A stretch of DNA of 64,000 nt from Albidovulum sp. (GCA_030837785.1 JAUQYA010000066.1:1-64000), one strand, 5' to 3'; shown: positions 1 through 10,100, numbered from the stretch's first letter. Numbers and translations are program-made. Notes: a model not told the origin generated them from the sequence alone.

Positions 1-39
1 GAACTCATCGAAATCATTTCGGGCGCCGAGGCGCTCTGA
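1..39 (+). CDS. atpG: ATP synthase F1 gamma subunit, C-terminal 12 codons (partial)
   Basis: The first 12 codons end in TGA at 37-39 and encode ELIEIISGAEAL. This hydrophobic tail with a GAEAL ending is typical of the F1 gamma subunit, the rotor stalk of ATP synthase. It lies 19 bp upstream of atpD, matching the conserved gamma-beta-epsilon order. The identity rests mainly on position, because almost the whole gene is outside the window. Confidence 0.85.
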   Translation, partial: ELIEIISGAEAL

Positions 40-58
40 GTAGAACCGGAGAAACCAT

Positions 59-1501
<1,443 letters not shown>

Positions 1502-1510
1502 GGGGGCGAT

Positions 1511-1927
1511 ATGGCCGATACGATGCAGTTCGACCTTGTCAGCCCGGAACGGCGGCTCGCCTCCTTCCAGGCGCGCGAGGTGCGCATTCCGGGCGCCGAC
1601 GGCGACCTGACGGCGATGCCCGGCCATGCGCCGCTGATCACCACGCTGCGTCCCGGCATCCTCAGGATCGTCAAGGCCGACGGCGCGACGGACGACTATG
1701 CCGTCACCGGCGGCTTTGCCGAAATCTCGGCCGCAGGCACGACGCTTCTGGCCGAGGAGGCGCTGCATGTCTCCGAGGTGACGCCGGCGATCGTCAAGGG
1801 CTTCGTCGCCCGCGCCGAGGAAAGCCTGCGCGCCGCGAAGGAAGGCGGGCACCAGGATCTCGTGGACGACGCCGCGAAGCTTCTGGCCGACATGGTGGCG
1901 ATGGGCGACCATATCGGAATTTCCTGA
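1511..1927 (+). CDS. atpC: F0F1 ATP synthase subunit epsilon
   Basis: Epsilon subunit of the F1 central stalk, which couples rotation to catalysis and can inhibit ATP hydrolysis. At 138 residues it has the N-terminal beta-sandwich pattern (MQFDLVSPERRL, then GDLTAMPGHAPLITTLRPG) and a short C-terminal helical part with SLRAAKEG. It follows atpD by 9 bp and is the last gene of the atp operon; a strong hairpin terminator starts about 20 bp after its stop. Confidence 0.97.
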   Translation: MADTMQFDLVSPERRLASFQAREVRIPGADGDLTAMPGHAPLITTLRPGILRIVKADGATDDYAVTGGFAEISAAGTTLLAEEALHVSEVTPAIVKGFVARAEESLRAAKEGGHQDLVDDAAKLLADMVAMGDHIGIS

Positions 1928-1946
1928 GCCGAGGCACAGGTTGCGG

Positions 1947-1980
1947 AAAAAGTGGCCCCCTCTCGGGGGCCGCTTTCGTC
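1947..1980 (+). terminator. Rho-independent terminator of the atp operon
   Basis: GGCCCCC at 1954-1960 pairs with GGGGGCC at 1965-1971 around a 4-nt loop. It is flanked by AAAAAGT on the left and GCTTTCGTC on the right, which extends the stem with A-T pairs. It lies between the convergent atpC and the 1997-3334 gene, so it may stop transcription from both sides. Confidence 0.8.
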
Positions 1981-1996
1981 TTGGGCGCCTCGCTGC

Positions 1997-3334
1997 TCAG
2001 GCCTCCGGCTCCGCCTCGTCGACCGGGCAGCAGCGGTATTCCTGCGCCTTCTCCAGCAGGGCGATCTGCTTGGCGAGAAGCTGGTTCTCCAGATCCTTCC
2101 GCACGAGATCGAGCGCGATCGACTTCTGGCGGGTTTCCTCGCAGGTGTTGCACTTGTCGAGGCAGCCCTTGACGACGATGCCTTGCGTCGGCAGGCAGAA
2201 GGTCCTCTCGAAGTTCAGTTCGGCCGCGAGCTTGGCGCCGACGGCGTTGGAGCCGGCCTGCGCTAGGACGCCCTCCTTCACCAGATCGGCGTCCACCTTC
2301 TTCAACACCGCGTCCTGGGTGTCGACCGGCACCGGCTGGGCATTGATCGCAAGCCTGAACGGCGCCAGCGCCGGGGCGAAGCCGCCGGAAATGCCGCCGA
2401 TGCCGCCGATGCCGCCGACCGGGCCAAGGACGTTGGCCTGCTGAGCCGCGGCCGAGGTGCGCCCCTCGGTCTGCACCGCGATCCGGCCGGCCTGGGTGGC
2501 GAGGATGCCTGCCGGGAGCACCTTGACCCCGGACCCCGGCCGCACCGGCCGCGCCACCACCGAACTGTCGCCCGCCGCGTCGATCACCCGGCGCAGCACC
2601 GCCACGATGCGGAACCTGAGCGTCTGCTTCTTCACCAGCTGGTAGGCGAAGTAGGTCACCGCGTGGCAGTCGTTCCTGTTCTCGAAGCTGCGGGTCGAGG
2701 CCTCGTAGGCGTCCTCGCTCTCGCCCTCGGTGTGGGTGCGGCTCTGCACCTCGCCCATCTGTACCGCGTTGGCAGCCCGCGTCGCCTGCACCGAACGGTC
2801 GTGCGAGGTGCGGACATGGCTCGACAGTTCCCGCATGAAGGACGAGGAACTGCGCGAGTTGAAGTCGCCCTCGACATTGACGCTGCCGCCGCCGGCGAAG
2901 CCGATCGAGGCGTAGGAAGCGTCCACATCGGTTTCGAAGTCCGAATGCGACGAGGACGATGACGACCCCCGGTCGGTCGCCGTCAGGTCGGAGGAATAGC
3001 GGTCCATCGACCGCATGTAGTAGGTCTCCTCGGACGACTGCTCGTGCCGGTAGCTCACCTTCGACTCGGAATCGTAGGTGAAGCGGGTGTTGCGGGTCGA
3101 GGTGAAGAGCCTCACCTTCTCGCCGGGCAGGAGCGTCGTCGAATAGACCACGTCGCCGAGCGATAGCGGGCCCGGGCAACGCTGGAGCTCGGCCACGATG
3201 ATGATCTCCACCGGCACGTCGAACTGGCGGTTCGTCAGCCGGTACGAGAAGCGCAGGCTTTCGCAGCAGGGCTCCTTGGTGACTTCAGGGCAGCAGGGAA
3301 GATCGTTGATCGAGATCAGATCGCCGTCAGGCAT
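1997..3334 (-). CDS. Unrecognised Cys- and Ser-rich 445-residue protein
   Basis: I do not recognise the family and give no function. The start is well supported: AGGAGG lies 8 bp before the ATG. There is no signal peptide or membrane segment. The N-terminus carries two double-Cys pairs (PCC, EPCC). A beta-rich part follows with LLPGEKVRLFTS, then a long polar Ser-rich stretch (about 105-215, including runs of six Ser), then hydrophobic and Gly-rich linkers (GGIGGIGGISGG at about 302-313). The C-terminus has a CLDKCNTCEE cluster, a helical QLLAKQIALLEKAQEY segment and a final CC. Charged coiled-coil-like ends and clustered cysteines suggest a structural or metal-binding assembly, but this is inference. 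It is a single gene facing the atp operon. Confidence 0.85.
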   Translation of the reverse strand: MPDGDLISINDLPCCPEVTKEPCCESLRFSYRLTNRQFDVPVEIIIVAELQRCPGPLSLGDVVYSTTLLPGEKVRLFTSTRNTRFTYDSESKVSYRHEQSSEETYYMRSMDRYSSDLTATDRGSSSSSSHSDFETDVDASYASIGFAGGGSVNVEGDFNSRSSSSFMRELSSHVRTSHDRSVQATRAANAVQMGEVQSRTHTEGESEDAYEASTRSFENRNDCHAVTYFAYQLVKKQTLRFRIVAVLRRVIDAAGDSSVVARPVRPGSGVKVLPAGILATQAGRIAVQTEGRTSAAAQQANVLGPVGGIGGIGGISGGFAPALAPFRLAINAQPVPVDTQDAVLKKVDADLVKEGVLAQAGSNAVGAKLAAELNFERTFCLPTQGIVVKGCLDKCNTCEETRQKSIALDLVRKDLENQLLAKQIALLEKAQEYRCCPVDEAEPEA

Positions 3335-3569
3335 GTCTCATCCTCCTGAAAAATGGTTTCGTCGAAACACCCACCCGCCCCGCAGCGGGGCCGGACGAAA
3401 TGGACCGGCACACATGCTGTCGGGGTGGCGTCATCATACGCCCGTTCACCTGCCGATTGTATTCCGGAATTCCCGCCCGGCGGAATCTGGCGCACCCTGC
3501 CTGCGGTGCGCGGCCGGGGGGCCGGCCGGAGGCTGCGCCGGCCCGTGGCGGCGGGCGCAGCTATGGGCT

Positions 3570-3812
3570 TCAGCCTCTGGCGATGACGACCTCGGCATAT
3601 TCGCCCGGCACGATCAGCGCGCTGGAGCCGCCCCGGTTCAGCCTGCCCGGCAAGGCCGGGATCTCGGCAGCAAGCGCCTCCCGGCCTGCCGCATCGAGCG
3701 CGGCGAAGGCGCGGTTGATCGGGCCATACCAGGTGCGGAAGACCTCCAGCCAGCGCTCGGGCGAGCGGTAGCGGAACTGGAACTCCTGCGGCGTCACGCT
3801 GACGCGCAGGCC
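3570..3812 (-). pseudogene. Remnant of a class I SAM-dependent methyltransferase (C-terminal part only)
   Basis: Reading leftwards from about 3812 to the TGA at 3570 the frame encodes VTPQEFQFRYRSPERWLEVF, then RTWYGPINRAF, and ends in LIVPGEYAEVVIARG. This pattern (SPE..EVFRTWYGP..AF near the end, final PSEYLEVVI-like strand) is how UbiE-like methyltransferases of this order usually finish. No SAM-binding motif or start is present upstream, where the sequence changes abruptly into an AraC-type fragment on the other strand. I infer a truncated gene remnant. The family call is from memory of the motif, not a search. Confidence 0.5.
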
Positions 3813-3950
3813 GGGGACAGCTCCCTCAGCCGCGCCTTCAAACGCGCCACCGGTCTTTCGCCCGCGCGCTGGCGCGACGACGAAGCGGCGCGGGCCGCCG
3901 CCGGAGAAGCGACGGCGCAGCCTCAGCCGCGCGAATACATGCCTTCGTAG
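3807..3950 (+). pseudogene. Remnant of an AraC-family regulator (C-terminal DNA-binding helix only)
   Basis: On the plus strand the frame reads GDSSLSRAFKRATGLSPARW followed by a polar tail and a TAG at 3948. This is the end of the second helix-turn-helix of AraC/XylS regulators (F..SxLSRAFKR..G.SPxxxR). The rest of the DNA-binding domain and the sensor domain are missing. The remnant abuts the methyltransferase fragment at about 3807-3815 and its tail overlaps the 3' end of prs on the other strand by 28 bp, so the junction looks like an old deletion. Confidence 0.45.
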
Positions 3951-4942
3951 ATCGGTCCCAGCGTATCGGCATCGAACAGCGACGAGACCGAGGTGCCCGA
4001 CCAGATGTTCAGGATCGCCTGCGCGAACATCGGCGCGGTCGGCACGATGCGGATGTTCTTGGCCTTCTTCACCGTCTCGGAGGGCTCGATCGAATCGGTG
4101 ATGACGAGGCTCTTCATCACCGAGCCGGTGATCCGCTCCACCGCCGGGCCCGAGAGGACGCCGTGCGTGATGTAGGAATGCACCTCCTTGGCGCCGCCCT
4201 CCATCAGCACCTCGGCCGCCTTGCAGAGCGTCCCTGCGGTATCGCAGATGTCGTCGACGATGATGCAGATCTGGCCCGAGACGTCGCCGATCACCGTCAT
4301 CTCGGCCACCTCGCCGACCTTTACCCGGCGCTTGTCGACGATGGCAAGCCCGCAGCCGATCCGCTGTGCCAGCTCGCGCGCGCGCCCAACGCCGCCGACA
4401 TCGGGCGAGACCACCGTCACGTGGTCCAGCTTGCCCTTGAAATGGTGCTCCACATCCAGCGCGAAGATCGGCGCGGCATAGAGGTTGTCGACCGGAATGT
4501 CGAAGAAGCCCTGGATCTGCGCCGCATGCAGGTCGAGCGTCAGCACCCGGTCCACCCCGGCCTCGGTGATCAGGTTGGCCACCAGCTTGGCGCTGATCGG
4601 GGTGCGTGCCTTGGCCCGGCGGTCCTGGCGGGCGTAGCCGAAATAGGGGATGACGGCGGTGATCCGGCTGGCCGACGAGCGTTTCAGCGCGTCGGTCATG
4701 ATCAGCAGTTCCATCAGGTTGTCGTTGGCCGGGTTCGAGGTGGACTGGATGATATACATGTCCTCGCCGCGGACGTTCTCGAAGACCTCGACGAAAATCT
4801 CCTGGTCGTTGAAGCGTTCCACCCTGGCGTTGACGAGGCCGACGTTCATGCCCCGGTGCATCGACATCCGCCGCGCGATCGCGTTGGCGAGCGGCCGGTT
4901 GGAGTTGCCGGAAATGAGTTTCGGTTCGATCATGGAGGGCAT
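3923..4942 (-). CDS. prs: Ribose-phosphate pyrophosphokinase
   Basis: Makes PRPP from ribose 5-phosphate and ATP, feeding purine, pyrimidine, histidine and NAD synthesis. The protein has 339 residues, slightly longer than many bacterial Prs. The flexible catalytic loop is YFGYARQDRRAKARTPISAK (about 100-119), and the PRPP-binding motif DDICDTAGT lies at about 230-238. The first ATG (4942) is used here; MIEPKLISGN three codons later is an alternative start. It is divergent from the isomerase gene at 5044, with about 100 bp between them. Confidence 0.97.
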   Translation of the reverse strand: MPSMIEPKLISGNSNRPLANAIARRMSMHRGMNVGLVNARVERFNDQEIFVEVFENVRGEDMYIIQSTSNPANDNLMELLIMTDALKRSSASRITAVIPYFGYARQDRRAKARTPISAKLVANLITEAGVDRVLTLDLHAAQIQGFFDIPVDNLYAAPIFALDVEHHFKGKLDHVTVVSPDVGGVGRARELAQRIGCGLAIVDKRRVKVGEVAEMTVIGDVSGQICIIVDDICDTAGTLCKAAEVLMEGGAKEVHSYITHGVLSGPAVERITGSVMKSLVITDSIEPSETVKKAKNIRIVPTAPMFAQAILNIWSGTSVSSLFDADTLGPIYEGMYSRG

Positions 4943-5043
4943 GGGCAGGATCCTCGGGCAGCCGCGGCACGGATTCGTGACGTTGCACCCCGCTTAACAC
5001 CGGGCTAGCCTCGCGGCAAACCCAAGCCGCACCAGAGGGAACC

Positions 5044-5643
5044 GTGGCCCGGATCGACTACTTCTTCTCGCTCCTCTCGCCCTACAGCTATCTCGCCGGC
5101 ACCCGGCTCGAGGACATCGCGGCGCGGCACGGCGCGGCCGTCAGCTACCGGCCCTTCGACCTGATGACGCTGGCCGGCCGGCTCGGCGCGCCGAAGCCCG
5201 AGGACCGGCCGCAGGGGCGCAAGGACTACCGGCTCCAGGACCTGCGGCGGACCGCCGGGAAGATCGGGCTGCCGATCACCCTCCGGCCGATGTTCTGGCC
5301 GACGAATGCGGCGCCCGCCGCCTACGCGGTGATCGCGGCGCAGAAGGCCGGGGGCGGCGATCTGGGGGCGCTGGTCCACTCGCTTCTCCGGGCCACCTGG
5401 GCCGAGGAGAAGGACATCGCCGACGACGCGGTGATCAACGCCTGCCTCAAGGCCGCGGGCTTCGATCCGTCCTTGAGCTTCATCGGCATGCTTTCCGGCG
5501 CGGAAGCCTATGCCGCGAACCTCGAGGAGGCCCACGCGCGCGGCGTCTTCGGTTCGCCCTTCTATATCACCGACACTGACGAACGGTTCTGGGGGCAGGA
5601 CCGGCTCGACGATCTCGATCTGCATCTCGCGGGCAGGCTCTGA
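5044..5643 (+). CDS. 2-hydroxychromene-2-carboxylate isomerase (DsbA-like) family protein
   Basis: Thioredoxin-fold protein of the kappa-class GST/HCCA isomerase group, 199 residues. The N-terminal strand and active-site loop read RIDYFFSLLSPYSYLAG, with a Ser at residue 12 where DsbA has its catalytic Cys. The cis-Pro loop is GVFGSPFYI near residue 170. The founding enzymes isomerise chromene carboxylates in naphthalene breakdown with glutathione, but no aromatic catabolism genes lie nearby, so the substrate is unknown. It starts with GTG and overlaps the following hydrolase gene by one base (TGATG). Confidence 0.88.
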   Translation: MARIDYFFSLLSPYSYLAGTRLEDIAARHGAAVSYRPFDLMTLAGRLGAPKPEDRPQGRKDYRLQDLRRTAGKIGLPITLRPMFWPTNAAPAAYAVIAAQKAGGGDLGALVHSLLRATWAEEKDIADDAVINACLKAAGFDPSLSFIGMLSGAEAYAANLEEAHARGVFGSPFYITDTDERFWGQDRLDDLDLHLAGRL

Positions 5644-6443
5644 TGCCGCTGGAAGAGCGGGCGGGCCATCCGACCTTCTGGCAGGTCTTCGGCAGAGGCC
5701 ACCGGCCGGGTCTGGCGATCCACTGTTCACTCGCCAGTTCCAACGCCTGGGCAGGCGTGGCCGACCGGCTCGGCCACCGCCTGACGATGACCGCCTTCGA
5801 CCTGCCGGGCCACGGAAGGTCGGGTCAATGGCCGGGCGAGGGCGACTTCCTGCGGGAAACGGTGCGGATCGCGGCCACCTTCGTCGACCGGCCGATGGAT
5901 CTTCTAGGCCATTCCTTCGGTGCCGTCGCGGCGCTGCGGCTCGCCCTGGCAGCGCCAGAGGTGGTCAGGACGCTGACGCTGGTCGAGCCCGTGCTGTTCG
6001 CCGCGGCGAAGGGGAGCGCGGCGTGGGCGGACAACGCGGCCCTCATGGACCGCTGCCGGGCGGCGTTCGAGCGGGGTGACCGCGCGGGGGCGGCCGAGGA
6101 ATTCACCCGCGTCTGGGGCACGGGCGTGCCCTGGGCCGACATTGCCGAACGGGAACGGGCGGCGATCACCGAGCGGATTCACCTGATCGAGGCGGGCGCG
6201 CTCGCGCTGGCCGCGGATTCCGGCGGCATCCTCGCGCCAGATGCGCTCGAAACCCTCGACCTGCCGGTGCTGATCATCCGCGGCGACCGCTCGCCCGCGA
6301 TCATTTCGGAGATCGCCGAGGCGATCGCGGCGCGGCTGCCGGATGTGGGCGTGGCCACCGTGCCCGGCGCAGGCCATATGGTGCCGATCACCCACCCGGC
6401 CGAGACGGCCGGGCTGATCGGGGTCAATCTCGACCGCGGATGA
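5643..6443 (+). CDS. Alpha/beta-fold hydrolase
   Basis: A 266-residue alpha/beta hydrolase. The nucleophile elbow is LLGHSFGA with Ser at about residue 91, the oxyanion segment is near IHCSLASSN, DLPGHGRS precedes the elbow, and the C-terminal GAGHMVP supplies the catalytic His. The substrate cannot be read from sequence. Its ATG overlaps the stop of the upstream isomerase gene by one base, so the two are probably co-translated. Its 3' end overlaps the convergent threonine aldolase gene by 20 bp. Confidence 0.9.
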   Translation: MPLEERAGHPTFWQVFGRGHRPGLAIHCSLASSNAWAGVADRLGHRLTMTAFDLPGHGRSGQWPGEGDFLRETVRIAATFVDRPMDLLGHSFGAVAALRLALAAPEVVRTLTLVEPVLFAAAKGSAAWADNAALMDRCRAAFERGDRAGAAEEFTRVWGTGVPWADIAERERAAITERIHLIEAGALALAADSGGILAPDALETLDLPVLIIRGDRSPAIISEIAEAIAARLPDVGVATVPGAGHMVPITHPAETAGLIGVNLDRG

Positions 6444-7482
6444 GCGCGAGAAGCCGGTCCACATCCGCCCCGGTCGTGGACCAGGAGGCAACCATGCGGC
6501 AACTCAGCGGCTCCTCGCCCGGACCGTCGAGAGGCTGGTCGAACGGCCAGAGGTAATAGGCCGCGCCGCCGTCGAAGGCGCGCCGGTGGCCCGCGCGCGG
6601 GAAGCTCGCGAAGACCGCGTTCGCCTCGGTCGGGTGGACAAGCACGGCGCCCGGGATCGACAGGATGCCCGCCGACAATCGCGCCGCGGCGGCGTTTGCG
6701 GCCCGCGCGAGCCTGAGCCAGAGTCCGTCCTCCAGATAGGCCGCCATCTGCGCCGAGAGATAGCGGTGCTTGGAGAAGAGATGCCCGCCGCGCTTGCGCC
6801 TCAGCTCGAACTCCCAGGCGCGGGCGGGATCGAAGATCACGACCGCCTCGACCCCCATGCAGCCGTTCTTGGTCCCGCCGAACGACACGACATCGACCCC
6901 CGCCCGCCAGGTCAGCTCGGCCGGGCTGGCGTTCGAGGCCACCACGGCATTGGCAAAGCGCGCGCCGTCGAGGTGGACCGGCAGGCCGAAGCCCTTCGCC
7001 ACCCCGCACAGCGCTTGCGTCTCGGCGGCGGAATAGACCGTGCCGTTCTCGGTCGCGTTGGTGATCGTGACCACGCCGCGCTGGACGTTGTGTACCCCGT
7101 TTCGCCCGGTGAGGGTGATCGCCCCCAGCAGGGTCTCGGGCGTCATCTTCGCGTGCGCGCCCTCCACCAACACGAGCTTCGAGCCGCCGGTGTAGAACTC
7201 CGGCGCGCCGCATTCGTCCTCTTCCACATGGGCGTTGCGGTGGCAGAAGACCGCGCCCCAGGGATCGGTGAGGATGGCCAGCGACAGGGCGTTCGCGGCC
7301 GTGCCGGTGGCGACCAGGTGGACCTCGGCCTCGGGCGCCTCGAAAACCTCGCGCAGCGTCGCGCGCACGCGGTCCATGATCGGATCCCTGCCATAGGGCA
7401 TCGCGTAGCCCTGGTTCGCGGCGGCAAGCGCGGCCATGACCTCGGGCGCGGCGCCGGAGGTGTTGTCGGAGGCGAAGTTCAT
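6424..7482 (-). CDS. Low-specificity L-threonine aldolase / beta-eliminating lyase
   Basis: PLP-dependent fold-type I enzyme that splits L-threonine or L-allo-threonine to glycine and acetaldehyde. The 352 residues begin MNFASDNTSGAAPEVMAAL. The PLP lysine is in SFGGTKNGCMG (Lys205), the ring-stacking His lies in the CHRNAHVEEDE segment, and VHLDGARFANA holds the PLP-binding Asp. The start overlaps the stop of the upstream YcgN-like gene by one base (TGATG), which fixes the start and implies coupling. Confidence 0.93.
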   Translation of the reverse strand: MNFASDNTSGAAPEVMAALAAANQGYAMPYGRDPIMDRVRATLREVFEAPEAEVHLVATGTAANALSLAILTDPWGAVFCHRNAHVEEDECGAPEFYTGGSKLVLVEGAHAKMTPETLLGAITLTGRNGVHNVQRGVVTITNATENGTVYSAAETQALCGVAKGFGLPVHLDGARFANAVVASNASPAELTWRAGVDVVSFGGTKNGCMGVEAVVIFDPARAWEFELRRKRGGHLFSKHRYLSAQMAAYLEDGLWLRLARAANAAAARLSAGILSIPGAVLVHPTEANAVFASFPRAGHRRAFDGGAAYYLWPFDQPLDGPGEEPLSCRMVASWSTTGADVDRLLALIRGRD

Positions 7483-7946
7483 CACAGATCCTCGATGATA
7501 TGGTCTTCCCAGTCTTCTTCCGGAACCTCGAATTCCGGCACCGCCCAGCCGCGGACGGACTGGCCCGCGGCATGGACGCTTTCGGGGTCGCCGGTGATCA
7601 GGGGATGCCAGTCGGGCAGCGGCTTGCCCTCGTGCCTGAGCCGGTAGGCGCAGGTCGATGGCATCCAGTAGGCGACGCTGGCGAGGGTCTTCGGCGTCAG
7701 CACCACGCATTCGGGCACGAAGCGCTTGCGGTTCTGGTATTGCCCGCAACGACAGGTCTCGGTGTCGAGAAGCCGGCACGAGACATTGGTGAAGAAGACC
7801 TCGCCGGTGTCGGCATCTTCGAGCTTGTTCAGGCAGCATTTGCCGCAGCCGTCGCAGAGCGCCTCCCATTCGCGCGGGGTCAGCGTGTTCAGCGGTCGTT
7901 CCCAGAAGCGGGGGCGCAGGGGGTCGCGGGCCATGTCATCCTTCAT
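7482..7946 (-). CDS. YcgN/YkgJ-type cysteine cluster protein (UPF0260)
   Basis: A 154-residue protein with the family's N-terminal cluster CDGCGKCCLNKLED, further cysteines in NVSCRLLDTETCRCGQYQNR and PECVVLTP, and a conserved WMPSTCAYRL segment. These cysteines suggest metal or Fe-S binding; the function is not established. The family usually starts shortly before WERPLNTL, so I chose the ATG at 7946 over a longer Arg-rich extension. MARDP four codons later is also possible. It is coupled to the threonine aldolase gene. Confidence 0.88.
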   Translation of the reverse strand: MKDDMARDPLRPRFWERPLNTLTPREWEALCDGCGKCCLNKLEDADTGEVFFTNVSCRLLDTETCRCGQYQNRKRFVPECVVLTPKTLASVAYWMPSTCAYRLRHEGKPLPDWHPLITGDPESVHAAGQSVRGWAVPEFEVPEEDWEDHIIEDL

Positions 7947-8035
7947 GCGCGGCAAGGTGCGACGGCGGCGGCGAAAAGGGAAGGGCGAATTCCGCACGGC
8001 AATCGCGCCCGGAACTCGCGCGAAATCCGGCCCGG

Positions 8036-8614
8036 TCACAGCACCAGGCGCATCAGCGGGCGGCCTTCCTTGACGGCGGCGACTTGCTGGAACCCCGCCT
8101 TGAGGAAGACCGAGGTGGAGCCGACGAAAAGCCCCACCGATTTCGACTGGCTGGCGCGGGTCATCGGCGCGGCCTCCAGCAGGCGCGCGCCGCCCTCACG
8201 GGCGAAGGCGATGCCGGCGGCCAGCATCGGATGCGACAGACCCCGGCCGCGACGGTCGCGCCGGAAGAAGAAACAGCTGATCGCCCAGACTGCGGGGTCG
8301 TCGGCGGACCCGTCCGGCAGCGGGCTGGAGACCCGGCCGGGGTTGTTCCATTCCGGCACGTCGGCGCGGGGACCGATCTGCATCCAGCCGACCGGCCGCC
8401 CGCCGTCATAGGCCAGCAGGCCCGGCGGCGGACCGCGACGGATGCGCTCCAGCATGAGATCGCGCCGCGCGTCGCCGCTCATCGCCTGCCGCTGTTTCGG
8501 GCGCAGCCGGAAATGGGTGCACCAGCAGCCGTAGCAGGCGCCTTGCGGGCCGAAGAGCGTGACGAAATCCGGGATCAGCTCCGGCGTGAGAGGCAGGATG
8601 CGCAGGTCTTCCAT
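8036..8614 (-). CDS. GNAT family N-acetyltransferase
   Basis: A 192-residue GNAT-fold protein that would transfer acetyl from acetyl-CoA to an unknown amine. The acetyl-CoA loop reads RRDRRGRGLSHPML after the ISCFFFRR strand, and the C-terminal part has VGLFVGSTSVFLKAGF, the usual last helix-strand with GF. An N-terminal GACYGCWCTHFRL segment with three Cys is seen in a subset of GNAT enzymes. It is followed closely by the YcgN-like gene and may be in the same transcript. Confidence 0.87.
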   Translation of the reverse strand: MEDLRILPLTPELIPDFVTLFGPQGACYGCWCTHFRLRPKQRQAMSGDARRDLMLERIRRGPPPGLLAYDGGRPVGWMQIGPRADVPEWNNPGRVSSPLPDGSADDPAVWAISCFFFRRDRRGRGLSHPMLAAGIAFAREGGARLLEAAPMTRASQSKSVGLFVGSTSVFLKAGFQQVAAVKEGRPLMRLVL

Positions 8615-8666
8615 CGGGCCATCCCCCTGTCGTTCACAGGATGTTCGGCTTCGGCGCGCGCGCCGA

Positions 8667-9590
8667 TCAGGCCGAAAGGATCGCCCGCGCCCGGGCGCAA
8701 TCGGCGTTCATCTGCGCGATCAGCGCGGGCAGGCCGTCGAAGGTCATCTCGGGCCGGAGGTATTCGACCAGCGCCACCGACAGGTGTTCGCCATAGATTT
8801 CGCCCCTGAAATCGAGCAGATGGGTTTCCAGCGCCGGATGGGGCACCTCGAACATCGGGCGGATGCCGAGGTTCGCCGCGCCGTCGTAGCTTCCGGCATG
8901 GGGGCCGGTCAGCACATCCACCCTGACGGCATAGATGCCGAGCTTCGGCAGGTGCAGCCCGTCGAGCGCCATGTTGGCGGTGGGAAATCCGAGGTCGCGG
9001 CCACGCTTGTCGCCGTGCAGCACCGGCCCTTCGATCCGGTGCCAGTGGCCGAGCATCCTTGCGGCATCGCGCGGGCGGCCCTCGGCCAGCGCCGCCCGGA
9101 TCGCGGTGGAGGAAATCTCGGCCCCCTCCGCCCGGACCAGGTCGGCGACGGTGACGCCGAAACCGTGCCGCGCGCCTTCGCGGGCAAGCGTCTCGACCGT
9201 GCCCTTGCGGCCCTTGCCGAAGCAGAAGTCCGCGCCCACCGTCACATGCGCGACGCCGAGCCCGGCCACCAGCACCTCGGCGACGAAGGTCTCGGCCTCC
9301 ATTCCCGCCAGCCGCGCGTCGAAGGGAAGCTCGTAAAGCTCCGCAACGCCAAGCTTTTCCAGCCGATGGGTGCGCGCCTCGGCGTTCATCAGGCGGAAGG
9401 CGGGGGCGGCGGCGGCGAAGAATTCGCGCGGGTGGGGTTCGAAGGTGACGATGCCGAGCGGCGCCCCCTGGCGCGCGGCCAGCGCGATCACCGCCTGGTG
9501 GCCGAGGTGGACGCCATCGAAGTTGCCCATCGCCACCGAGGCGCCGCGATGGGCAGGTCCGGTCCCGGTCCAGTGGCGGTGAATCTGCAT
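8667..9590 (-). CDS. ribF: Bifunctional riboflavin kinase / FAD synthetase
   Basis: Phosphorylates riboflavin to FMN and adenylates FMN to FAD in the cytoplasm. The N-terminal nucleotidyltransferase half has GNFDGVHLGHQAV (about 22-34) and ADFCFGKGRKG. The C-terminal riboflavin kinase half has LHGDKRGRDLGFPTANM. The length of 307 residues is normal for the family. It lies 33 bp downstream of the MaoC-like gene in the same direction. Confidence 0.96.
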   Translation of the reverse strand: MQIHRHWTGTGPAHRGASVAMGNFDGVHLGHQAVIALAARQGAPLGIVTFEPHPREFFAAAAPAFRLMNAEARTHRLEKLGVAELYELPFDARLAGMEAETFVAEVLVAGLGVAHVTVGADFCFGKGRKGTVETLAREGARHGFGVTVADLVRAEGAEISSTAIRAALAEGRPRDAARMLGHWHRIEGPVLHGDKRGRDLGFPTANMALDGLHLPKLGIYAVRVDVLTGPHAGSYDGAANLGIRPMFEVPHPALETHLLDFRGEIYGEHLSVALVEYLRPEMTFDGLPALIAQMNADCARARAILSA

Positions 9591-9623
9591 CGGCCCCCGT
9601 CTGGCGGGAGCGCCCGCCTGGTG

Positions 9624-10070
9624 TCAGTCGAACTTGCGGCTTGGCGCGAGCACCAGCGCCTCGCCCTTCAGGACGACCGTATCGCCCACCGCGCAATGGG
9701 TTTCAAGGGTGACCCGGCGCCTGGCATGATCAATGGCGGTGACTTTCACCTCGGCGTGGACCGTGTCGCCGGGGCGGACGGGCGCCATGAACTTGAGCGA
9801 CTGGCCAAGATAGACCGTGCCGTGGCCCGGAAGCTGTTCGCCGATCACCGCCGAAATCAGCCCCGCCGTCAGCATGCCGTGGGCAATCCGGCCCTCGAAG
9901 ATGGTGTCGCGGGCATAGTCGTCGTCGAGATGGACGGGGTTCCGGTCGGTCGAGACCTCGGCAAACATCTCGATGTCGCGATCGGTGATCGTCTTCTGAA
10001 GATAGCGGGTCATCCCGATCTCCAGATCCTCGATGCAGATGGTTCCGCGCGGCTGGTTGTCGAGCATCAT
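9624..10070 (-). CDS. MaoC-like (R)-specific enoyl-CoA hydratase
   Basis: A 148-residue single hot-dog domain protein. The hydratase-2 motif is seen as DRNPVHLDDDYARDTIFEGR followed by IAHGMLTAGL, with the catalytic Asp in DRNPVH and His in the same loop. Such proteins hydrate trans-2-enoyl-CoA to (R)-3-hydroxyacyl-CoA, for example for polyhydroxyalkanoate supply, but the natural substrate here is not shown. A good sigma70-like promoter lies about 30 bp upstream. Confidence 0.9.
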   Translation of the reverse strand: MMLDNQPRGTICIEDLEIGMTRYLQKTITDRDIEMFAEVSTDRNPVHLDDDYARDTIFEGRIAHGMLTAGLISAVIGEQLPGHGTVYLGQSLKFMAPVRPGDTVHAEVKVTAIDHARRRVTLETHCAVGDTVVLKGEALVLAPSRKFD

Positions 10071-10100
10071 GCCGAATCCCGGGATGTCATGTTGCAGTGC

